Source of the DNA: Clostridium chromiireducens
GTDB lineage: Bacteria; Bacillota; Clostridia; Clostridiales; Clostridiaceae
DNA length: 39,887 nt
NCBI RefSeq assembly: GCF_002029255.1
Contig: NZ_MZGT01000049.1
Coordinates: forward strand, 1-39,887
Reading direction: 5' to 3'
Shown here: piece after piece, positions 26,828 through 32,663 of the stretch
Layout of the letters: each line of letters begins with the position of its first letter
How positions within the stretch are numbered: position 1 is the stretch's first letter
The notes under the pieces: generated by a model
The model's input: only the letters and a program-made list of their open reading frames with translations
What the model was told of the DNA's origin: nothing
The model's database searches: none
Program-made: the position numbers and the translations under genes

Positions 26828-26848
26828 TATTTTGAGGAGGAATTGAAT

Positions 26849-27015
26849 ATGAAAAATTGTATTCAAAAGAGAATATTGCAGAAATAAAAGCTAACAGTAT
26901 AAAAATACTACAACAAGAAGTAAATTACCTAAATATGAATGTACTAGACAATGGTGTACAAGAGGTTTCATACGACTTTGTCATAAATTGGACATGTTGT
27001 AATGATTCTAATTAG
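26849..27015 (+). pseudogene. Frameshifted small gene of unknown family
   Basis: GAGGAGG precedes ATG 26849, but that frame stops after 12 codons. Moving to the next frame at 26851 gives 54 sense codons (EKLYSKENIAEIKANS, then ILQQEVNYLNMNVLDNGV) ending at TAG 27013-27015. A one-base change just after the start codon explains both. The protein-like composition is convincing, but I recognise no family. Confidence 0.5.
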
Positions 27016-27063
27016 GCTAATAATGTGCATAACATGTAGATTTGACGTAGTAAGTTATAAAAA

Positions 27064-27111
27064 TGTTCTTTGAAAATTGAATAGTACGATTTTTACAAAA
27101 TATGTTATAAT
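27064..27111 (+). promoter_or_regulatory. boxA-like element and extended -10 promoter, unit 2
   Basis: TGTTCTTTGAAAA (27064-27076), TTGAATAGTACGAT (27077-27090), then TGTTATAAT giving an extended -10 at 27103-27111. It is nearly identical to 27685-27732. The second segment is complementary to the left arm of the unit's own terminator (27581-27595), with one G-U pair. Confidence 0.6.
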
Positions 27112-27177
27112 GAATACTGAATAGTATGCAAATACGAAATTATAACTAGTTACATTATAAGAATTAAGGAGAGTATT

Positions 27178-27504
27178 ATGGACAGTAATGAAAAGAAACA
27201 ATGCAAACATAAGTACATCGTAGGTTACTCATTCAGATTCCCTCAACCGTTTTTTCGTAGCCTACCTTGTGATAACTGTGGTTGCAGTATAAGATTAAGC
27301 CTGCTTTGGCGAATTGTTTATTGGTGTGTAGATATTATTGGTTTTATACTGGCTTTTGGAGTATCGACATCCATTCACATAAAATTTCTTGGAAGTACAT
27401 TTTTTATTTCACTCTTTATCTTTTTATTACTCATTTGGACTGTTCATCTTATCGGTAGACTTATTTTAAAGTATGGCAAGTGGATTGAAGTGTACAAAAA
27501 ATAA
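27178..27504 (+). CDS. Small zinc-knuckle membrane protein, 108 aa
   Basis: I recognise no family. The N-terminal ~35 residues hold a Cys/His set (CKHKY at ~9-13 and CDNCGC at 31-36) that could bind a metal. Two membrane segments follow (about 47-66 and 71-95), then a basic tail. AAGGAG precedes ATG 27178. The gene is alone between the boxA-like promoter at 27064 and the conserved terminator at 27579, the same arrangement as the Cys-rich gene at 465-764; the two proteins share cysteines but not sequence. Confidence 0.75.
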   Translation: MDSNEKKQCKHKYIVGYSFRFPQPFFRSLPCDNCGCSIRLSLLWRIVYWCVDIIGFILAFGVSTSIHIKFLGSTFFISLFIFLLLIWTVHLIGRLILKYGKWIEVYKK

Positions 27505-27578
27505 CATTTAATTATAAACATATTAGTTGGTCAGAATTTTCAATAATTATGAATCACTAAAAATAAATAGCAAATTGT

Positions 27579-27620
27579 AAAATCGTATTATTCAAGAGAT
27601 TGAATTTACGATTTTTTTAA
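27579..27620 (+). terminator. Conserved cassette terminator, unit 2
   Basis: AAATCGTATTATTCAA, GAGA loop, TTGAATTTACGATTTTTTT. The changed base pair relative to the copy at 811 (GT/AC in place of GC/GC) keeps the stem paired. Confidence 0.85.
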
Positions 27621-27684
27621 TGCGTAATTCTAACAACGGATGAAGCTACATCAACTGTAGATATGACGTAGCAAATTATATAAA

Positions 27685-27732
27685 TGTTCTTTGAAAATTG
27701 AATAATACGATTTTTACAAAATATGCTATAAT
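27685..27732 (+). promoter_or_regulatory. boxA-like element and extended -10 promoter, unit 3
   Basis: TGTTCTTTGAAAA (27685-27697), TTGAATAATACGAT (27698-27711), then TGCTATAAT with an extended -10 ending at 27732. The transcript would carry a leader of about 170 bases before the phosphotransferase gene, containing the hairpin and leader ORF described below. Confidence 0.6.
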
Positions 27733-27836
27733 TAATACAGAATAGTAAAATATTAAGAGGTACCAAATATAAAAAAATTCACAGGGGTTTCCCTTGTGTT
27801 GACATAGATATTTTAAACATGGAAGGATGTTATTTA

Positions 27837-27887
27837 ATGAAAATTATTGCAACCCCCAAAAATACACGGAGAGTGACTATAATTTAG
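27837..27887 (+). CDS. Putative 16-aa leader peptide of the phosphotransferase
   Basis: ATG 27837 follows GGAAGGA at nine bases and opens 16 codons (MKIIATPKNTRRVTII) ending at TAG 27885-27887. It sits in the leader of the next gene. Its codons 11-13 overlap the first of three complementary segments (see 27867-27907). Size and position are those of regulatory leader peptides in inducible resistance genes. Translation is not proven. Confidence 0.45.
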   Translation: MKIIATPKNTRRVTII

Positions 27888-27907
27888 CTCTCCGAAAAAA
27901 AGGAGAG
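27867..27907 (+). promoter_or_regulatory. RBS-sequestering RNA switch
   Basis: CGGAGAG (27867-27873) and CTCTCCG (27888-27894) form one hairpin. The same CTCTCC can instead pair with GGAGAG (27902-27907), the ribosome binding site of the phosphotransferase gene. The two structures exclude each other. A second hairpin, CACAGGG/CCCTTGTG, lies upstream at about 27779-27797. Confidence 0.55.
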
Positions 27908-27911
27908 AATT

Positions 27912-28985
27912 ATGATTCGTAACCAAGTACTAAAAATCGCAGATACCCACTTACTGCCGACTATAACAGAATTGTATGGATTAGATGACTATAAAATCAA
28001 TGTCATTGAGGCTCATGAAGGGGGGAGAAATCTCGTTTACTTATGTGAAAACGAGGATAAGGGTGATAAAATCATCCGAATTGCTTTCTTGCCCGACAGA
28101 AATACAAAGGATTTCCTAAGTGAATTAGAGTATATTCGGTATCTTTACGAGAACGGCGGCAGTGTATCTAATGTAGTTGATTCCTGCAATGGGCGTTTGT
28201 TAGAGGAAATTATTTATAAAGGTCACAGATTTTTTATAAGTGTATTTGAAAAAGCCAAGGGAGAACAGCTTGCAGAAAATGGATATCGATATCGCAAGGG
28301 GGTTCCTCTTACCGAGTATTTCTACAACTGCGGCAAAACCCTCGGTAAGCTTCATGCACTGTCAAAAGGATATGAACCTGTGCATCGCCGATACAGCTTT
28401 TTTGACAAGTACAATGCCGAATTTATCAATAAAATAATTCCTGACTCTTTGCCCCTTCTGAAAGAAAAGTTGCTTGAACTTATACGAACTTTAGAGGTAA
28501 TGGACAGAAATTCAGGAACGTTTGGCATGGTGCATTTTGATTACAGCGACGGAAATTACATGATTGACTACGAAACAGGGAATATCACGGTGTTTGATTT
28601 TGATAACGCTTGTTTTTGTTGGTATATGTATGACCTTGCAAATGTTTGGGGACATGGGGTAGGCTGGGTACAGTTTGAGGCAGATGTAGAAAAACGTCGG
28701 CAATTCATGACAGATTACTTTGAAACTGTTCTTGAGGGATACAAGTCAGAAACAGAAATCGACGATAAAATGCTTGAAAACCTGCAGTTATTTATCAAGG
28801 TAAACATCATGGAAAGCATTATTGATGCATTTGAAGTTATGCACAACAACGGGGAAAAACTAGAATGTGACGAGCAATTGTCCTATCTCATTAAATGTAT
28901 GGAGGATGAAATCCCATATGAGGGTTTTTTTCATGAAGTTTATTCATGTGATGAGCCTTTTGAGTATGAGGCACGTGAGATTTAA
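27912..28985 (+). CDS. Phosphotransferase (aminoglycoside/choline kinase-like fold)
   Basis: The 357-residue kinase-like protein has the catalytic loop HFDYSDGNY (His208, Asp210, Asn215) and the metal-binding DFDNA with Asp229, both intact. It belongs to the APH/choline kinase superfamily; whether it phosphorylates an antibiotic, a sugar or another small molecule cannot be told. G+C is markedly higher (about 40%) than around it, which suggests acquisition from another clostridial lineage. GGAGAG precedes ATG 27912. The upstream leader ORF and RBS switch hint at inducible control. A hairpin follows at 29046-29078. Confidence 0.85.
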   Translation: MIRNQVLKIADTHLLPTITELYGLDDYKINVIEAHEGGRNLVYLCENEDKGDKIIRIAFLPDRNTKDFLSELEYIRYLYENGGSVSNVVDSCNGRLLEEIIYKGHRFFISVFEKAKGEQLAENGYRYRKGVPLTEYFYNCGKTLGKLHALSKGYEPVHRRYSFFDKYNAEFINKIIPDSLPLLKEKLLELIRTLEVMDRNSGTFGMVHFDYSDGNYMIDYETGNITVFDFDNACFCWYMYDLANVWGHGVGWVQFEADVEKRRQFMTDYFETVLEGYKSETEIDDKMLENLQLFIKVNIMESIIDAFEVMHNNGEKLECDEQLSYLIKCMEDEIPYEGFFHEVYSCDEPFEYEAREI

Positions 28986-29045
28986 CTCAATCATAAGTCG
29001 ATTTGCGAACGGTCTTTATAGGAAAGTGCCACGCAGTTGATAACA

Positions 29046-29078
29046 AGAATGGATACCCACTAATAGGGTATCCATTCT
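29046..29078 (+). terminator. Hairpin after the phosphotransferase gene
   Basis: AGAATGGATACCC and GGGTATCCATTCT form a perfect 13-bp stem with a seven-base loop. The T-run is poor, so termination strength is uncertain. Confidence 0.6.
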
Positions 29079-29159
29079 CTATATAAAATCATTTTTCTAT
29101 GTTAAGATAGAAAGCTTGTGACTTATTATAAGTAAAATCAGAAGGTATCTTACTTCACA

Positions 29160-30044
29160 ATGTTCCTAAATTATAAATTAATAAAAGTAATAGCTAGTTT
29201 ATTAGCAGTAGCTTCAATGTTGACAGCATATCCTTTAAGAACAAATGCAGAATGGAAACAGGATTCAAACGGTTGGTGGAATACAGAAGGAAGTTCATGG
29301 TCAGTAGGGTGGAAGGAGATTGATCGAAAATGGTATTATTTTAGACAAGATGGATATATGGCACACGATACAGCAATAGATGGATACGAATTGGGTTCTG
29401 ATGGTGCATGGATTCAAGCTGCATCAAATAATTTATCAAATTCAAAAAACGTTACAACTAATGAGTATAAAAATTTTGATATTAATGAATTTAAAAATAC
29501 GTTGAAAACAGGTGGCTATCCTGTAGAAGTGAGAGATACATTGTATAAGGAAAATAGTGTATCTAAAGGTTGGAAATTAGTTAATGGAAAGTATTATTAC
29601 TTTAGCTTTGAAGGGGCTCTAGCAAAGGATGAAATTGTTGATGGTTATTATTTGGGGGGAGATGGAGCTTTAGATACAACTAAAGGTAAATCACAATTAC
29701 AAGATATTACTATGAAGACTGAAGAAAGTGTATATCATATCGGTACAGAAAAGATTAGAGTTGATATAACAAATAATACGAATTTAGAATGTGAATATGG
29801 TGGAATATATTATCAAATAGATAAGTTTGAAAATAATGAGTGGCATAATTTAGATTTTGCGGAACATGCAACTTTTACTGATATGGCAGCACTTTTGCCA
29901 GCAAAAGGAACAAGTATGGATATTTGTAGATTAAGTATACTAAAAGATTTTAATAAGCTAGCAGCAGGAAAATATAGGATGGTAGCAGAAGTTGGAAACT
30001 CAGAAGGTTATTCACATGTAGCAGCAGAATTTGAACTACAATAA
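29160..30044 (+). CDS. Secreted cell-wall-binding repeat protein with Ig-like domain
   Basis: The 294-residue protein has a signal peptide (about 1-30, cleavage near TNA-EW). Cell-wall-binding (choline-binding type) repeats follow at ~35-85 (GWKEIDRKWYYFRQDGYMA) and ~138-172 (GWKLVNGKYYYFSFEGALA). A C-terminal beta-sandwich (~178-294) resembles bacterial Ig-like domains. It should be exported and held on the cell surface by the aromatic repeats; no catalytic domain is present, so it is likely a surface adhesin or sensor part. The start is not well supported: only GAAGG, 17 bases upstream of ATG 29160. Confidence 0.85.
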   Translation: MFLNYKLIKVIASLLAVASMLTAYPLRTNAEWKQDSNGWWNTEGSSWSVGWKEIDRKWYYFRQDGYMAHDTAIDGYELGSDGAWIQAASNNLSNSKNVTTNEYKNFDINEFKNTLKTGGYPVEVRDTLYKENSVSKGWKLVNGKYYYFSFEGALAKDEIVDGYYLGGDGALDTTKGKSQLQDITMKTEESVYHIGTEKIRVDITNNTNLECEYGGIYYQIDKFENNEWHNLDFAEHATFTDMAALLPAKGTSMDICRLSILKDFNKLAAGKYRMVAEVGNSEGYSHVAAEFELQ

Positions 30045-30084
30045 AAAAATAAATAGCAGATTTTAAGTAACGTATTATTCACTT

Positions 30085-30186
30085 GAATGCAGTAATTTGT
30101 TTCATATTACTAAAATATATAAAGTATTAGAATGTGATCTTACAGACATATTAAAATATGAACCAAACAAAAAGGATGCTAATTAA
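30085..30186 (+). pseudogene. C-terminal remnant of an XRE (YozG-like) regulator
   Basis: The frame ending at TAA 30184-30186 reads LFHITKIYKVLECDLTDILK and then YEPNKKDAN, matching the C-terminal half of small XRE regulators; compare LNEICKALDCQPGDILEY of the protein at 6119-6337. The helix-turn-helix itself is gone. Confidence 0.5.
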
Positions 30187-30225
30187 TATATACTGACTGT
30201 TTAAGCGTGAGTGTAAAGCTGCATA

Positions 30226-30264
30226 AAAAATTCTCTTGTATTTTATAATGCAGGAGATTTTTAT
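30226..30264 (+). terminator. Intrinsic terminator of the XRE remnant
   Basis: AAAAATTCTCTTGTAT and ATGCAGGAGATTTTT pair with G-U tolerance around TTATA and end in Ts. Confidence 0.6.
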
Positions 30265-30344
30265 TTTGAAAAATGATATAGGATCTTTATTACATTTATT
30301 GGTCAAAAGTAGTGTTTAAAATGTGAGTAATATTTAATAAAAAT

Positions 30345-30387
30345 AGTCTTCCTTGAAAATTGCATAGTGAGGTAGTTTGAATATAAT
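30345..30387 (+). promoter_or_regulatory. Degenerate boxA-like element and -10, unit 4
   Basis: TCTTCCTTGAAAATTGCATAG resembles the boxA segment at 203, 27064 and 27685 with several changes. TATAAT lies at 30382-30387, in the same relative position. It precedes the deleted GNAT gene, which is closed by the conserved terminator at 30787. Confidence 0.4.
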
Positions 30388-30443
30388 ACAATAAGTAAAA
30401 GATAATATAAACTTTATTTAATAAAAAGGAGAAATTTTGTAAT

Positions 30444-30711
30444 ATGAATATAAGATTATAAAGAAAATGATATTAGAATTATAACAGTGGAAGCATCAAT
30501 AACTGCAAAGCCTTTTTTTGAAAAACGTGGCTATTTTACAGTAAAACAACAAGAAGTTGAAAGAAAAGGACAATTATTAACTAACTTTATAATGAAAAAA
30601 AGTGAACTTCCATCATGCTTTTTCAGAGATGTTTCAGAAGAGTTGAGGGATGTTAGGAATGTTGAAGAAGCTTCTTATGAAGAATTTGCTAAACTTGTAC
30701 TTAAAAAATAA
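30444..30711 (+). pseudogene. GNAT acetyltransferase with internal deletion
   Basis: AAAGGAG precedes ATG 30444, which opens MNIR and then stops. In another frame YKENDI (GNAT N-terminus) runs straight into ITVEASITAKPFFEKRGYF (GNAT C-terminal third), and continues to a stop at 30711. The middle ~80 residues with the acetyl-CoA loop are gone and a one-base shift follows the start. The remaining open frame from GTG 30487 is 74 codons. It is not functional. Confidence 0.65.
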
Positions 30712-30786
30712 AGAATAATAATACTATATTTGATATTTATATATTTAACTTAATTATTAATCAGTAAAAATACATACGAAATTGTA

Positions 30787-30824
30787 AAATCGCATTATTC
30801 AAGAAGTGAATTGGCGATTTTTTT
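30787..30824 (+). terminator. Conserved cassette terminator, unit 4
   Basis: AAAATCGCATTATTCAAG, AAG loop, TGAATTGGCGATTTTTTT. ATCGCATTATTCAA here is the exact reverse complement of the segment at 216-229 in unit 1. Confidence 0.8.
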
Positions 30825-30861
30825 ACTTGACAACATGTAGAAAGCGTGCAGTAACATGAAG

Positions 30862-30890
30862 AAAAAAAGACACTATAAAAGTGTCTTTTA
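30862..30890 (-). terminator. Terminator of secreted paralogue 1
   Basis: AAAAGACACT and AGTGTCTTTT form the stem, with a T-run on the minus strand. It overlaps the stop codon of the gene at 30888. Confidence 0.65.
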
Positions 30891-31208
30891 AGATAAAACT
30901 AACTTGATATTTTCACCATATATTATAAATTTATAGTTGCTCAAAAGAGATACTAAAGGATACTTGGGAGACTGAGGGCCTAACCGTATGACTTGCTGCA
31001 TTACTGAGTTATTATCAATGATAATTAACATGCCAGTAGTATGCAATGATTTGTTTTCAACAAAATAATTATTATTTTCATATAAGTTTAAATCTTTCAT
31101 AGTATAAAAACCTTGTGAAAATTCTTTTGGTTCAGCAAAAGCAGTCGTTGTACTTATATTAAATGATAGCAATAAAAAAATAGAAATAAGCATTATAAGT
31201 TTTTTCAT
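30888..31208 (-). CDS. Small secreted protein, paralogue 1 (106 aa)
   Basis: I recognise no family. A Sec signal peptide (about residues 1-25, MKKL plus a hydrophobic core, ending near AFA-EP) is followed by ~80 residues: SQGFYTMKDLNLYENNNY, then two short strands (MLIIIDNN, KFIIYGENIKL). The neighbour at 31370-31696 has the same length, order and spacing (GQGIYSVRDANL, AIILVIDSD, SLIIFSNGSVVLS), so they are tandem duplicates. Both have a GAAAGGCG-type ribosome binding site in a similar 5' region, and each has its own terminator. Confidence 0.75.
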   Translation of the reverse strand: MKKLIMLISIFLLLSFNISTTTAFAEPKEFSQGFYTMKDLNLYENNNYFVENKSLHTTGMLIIIDNNSVMQQVIRLGPQSPKYPLVSLLSNYKFIIYGENIKLVLS

Positions 31209-31345
31209 ATATTAACCGCCTTTCAATATTAAATAGTTCAAATTTTATTATGCGAAAGTCGAGAATTGATATTCAAAATATTAGTTTAACTAAATACGCA
31301 ATACCCAAATAACAAGTTGTAGAAATTAAGTAGCAAAATAAATAA

Positions 31346-31372
31346 AAATAGACAATTTAAAAGTGTCTATTA
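31346..31372 (-). terminator. Terminator of secreted paralogue 2
   Basis: AATAGACA and TGTCTATT form an 8-bp stem at the 3' end of the minus-strand gene, similar in place and sequence to the one at 30862. Confidence 0.55.
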
Positions 31373-31696
31373 TGAAAGTACTACACTCCCATTAGAAAAA
31401 ATAATAAGTGAGGAATCATAGTTAAGAGGAGGTAAAGTTTGTTCGGTAATTTTACTATTTAATCTCACTAGTGCCTCTATAGTATGATCAGAATCAATTA
31501 CTAGAATAATAGCTTTAGCATTAGCGGGTGTAATATGCACATTAATTGGAGTACCTACTAGTAAGTTCGCATCCCTTACACTATAAATACCTTGACCTAA
31601 TGATTTAGGACTAGTTACTTGAGCGGTAGTTATAGTAGTATTAATGCTAAACGATAGGAGTAAAATAATAGAGAATATTTTAATTAATCTTTTCAT
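31370..31696 (-). CDS. Small secreted protein, paralogue 2 (108 aa)
   Basis: The signal peptide covers about residues 1-25 (MKRLIKIFSIILLLSFS core). The mature part is a small predicted beta-domain with the same landmarks as the paralogue downstream: LGQGIYSVRDANLLVG, AIILVIDSDHTIEALV, LIIFSNGSVVLS. Divergence between the two is high (roughly a quarter to a third identical by eye), so the duplication is old or under diversifying pressure. The start has GAAAGGCG upstream. The function is unknown; export to the cell surface or medium is the only firm inference. Confidence 0.75.
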   Translation of the reverse strand: MKRLIKIFSIILLLSFSINTTITTAQVTSPKSLGQGIYSVRDANLLVGTPINVHITPANAKAIILVIDSDHTIEALVRLNSKITEQTLPPLNYDSSLIIFSNGSVVLS

Positions 31697-31904
31697 AATC
31701 TTACACGCCTTTCAAGATAATAAAATTGAGCCAATTAAATAAGCCTATTTTATTATGTGGAAGTGAAAAAAATATATACTCTTATGAATTAGAAACTATA
31801 ATTTAAGTCAATGATATTGGGGGATATGAAAGTGTTAGAACAGAAAACTTTTGGAATTCTATAAAGTTAATGTTCAGCGCAATTCTAATAAAAAGATATA
31901 TACT

Positions 31905-32081
31905 TTATTGTTCAATTCCTAACATCAGTACAGTATTTTGAAGAGCTTTTGCATCCTCTAAATTGGATATTGGTGATTGTACATTATTAACAATTACATC
32001 ATCTTTTCTGATTTCTATTAGATTGTCCTCATTATTTTCATCATATATGTATTCGTATTCATTATGTTTATAGCTGAGCAT
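31905..32081 (-). CDS. Small acidic protein, 58 aa
   Basis: A minus-strand frame of 58 codons begins at ATG 32081 with an excellent AAAGGAGGTG nine bases upstream and ends at TAA 31905-31907. The product starts MLSYKHNEYEYIYDENNEDN and ends LQNTVLMLGIEQ. It is highly acidic in the first half and has no membrane segment, signal or cysteine. I recognise no family. The strong ribosome binding site is the main reason to believe it. It lies upstream of the two secreted paralogues on the same strand, with more than 200 bases between. Confidence 0.65.
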   Translation of the reverse strand: MLSYKHNEYEYIYDENNEDNLIEIRKDDVIVNNVQSPISNLEDAKALQNTVLMLGIEQ

Positions 32082-32177
32082 GTATAAAACACCTCCTTTA
32101 ATTTATTATTTATACTTCTATTATGACCGTTATTATTGATTAATATACATATATTAATGCACAATACCAGCAATATC

Positions 32178-32279
32178 ATGTTATTCATTAAAATAGAAGG
32201 AAAAATCAAAGTCATTGGAGTTGCTAATTTTGAAATTCAGCACCATGAAGACTTAATGAAACATTCTAAAATTAAGTAA
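32178..32279 (+). other. Short open fragment, 33 codons
   Basis: From ATG 32178 the frame reads MLFIKIEGKIKVIGVANFEI and ends MKHSKIK before TAA 32277-32279. There is no ribosome binding site. It may be the remnant of a longer gene. Confidence 0.25.
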
Positions 32280-32324
32280 GTTATAAATCTATATTTATAA
32301 TTCATAAACAACACATTAAATGGA

Positions 32325-32355
32325 TTGACAAATAAAATAAATTTGATGTATATTA
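32325..32355 (+). promoter_or_regulatory. Promoter of the MutS2-like gene
   Basis: Consensus TTGACA at 32325-32330 and TATATT at 32350-32355, 19 bases apart. The transcript would begin near 32362 and carry a leader of about 300 bases. Confidence 0.55.
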
Positions 32356-32390
32356 TATTTAATAGATTTCAGAAAAGAGAGGTATTTTTG

Positions 32391-32402
32391 TGAGTGTTTA
32401 GT
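32391..32402 (+). CDS. Three-codon upstream ORF in the MutS2-like leader
   Basis: GTG AGT GTT TAG (Met-Ser-Val-stop) follows GAGAGG at an ideal seven-base spacing. Such an exact ribosome binding site in front of a three-codon ORF is hard to explain unless a ribosome must initiate here. It lies about 30 bases from the predicted transcript start, ahead of the antiterminator and terminator. Minimal upstream ORFs of this type occur in attenuators of antibiotic-inducible genes. Confidence 0.45.
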
Positions 32403-32485
32403 ATCTAAATAGTTAAGTTAATATTAATTCAAAAAATGGGAGGTTTTATACCTTTTATTTGCTATGGAATTAATTTGTACTATTG

Positions 32486-32584
32486 AAGATACAAGTCCAC
32501 GAATTTACTTTATACAGAGGTAATATAATTACCTTTATTAATTGTTGAATTTTAAGCTGTGGAAGTATCCATGGCTTTTTATTA
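32486..32584 (+). promoter_or_regulatory. Transcription attenuator (antiterminator plus terminator)
   Basis: AAGCTGTGGA (32554-32563), AGTA loop, TCCATGGCTT (32568-32577) and eight Ts form an intrinsic terminator 80 bases before the gene. Upstream, TCCACG at 32496-32501 followed by AATT can pair with AATT...TGTGGA in the terminator's left arm, giving an alternative antiterminator. A small hairpin GGTAAT/ATTACC lies between them. Confidence 0.6.
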
Positions 32585-32663
32585 TTTAAAAGTAAAATTT
32601 GGAGATCTATCGATAATTCGTAGGCTTGTAATGTTAATAAAGTTTTAGGAGAGGATTATTATT

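Noticed and set aside
32018..32215. Minus-strand open frame of 65 codons overlapping the 58-codon gene
   Set aside because: It uses another frame, lacks a ribosome binding site and overlaps the frame that has AAAGGAGGTG directly upstream.
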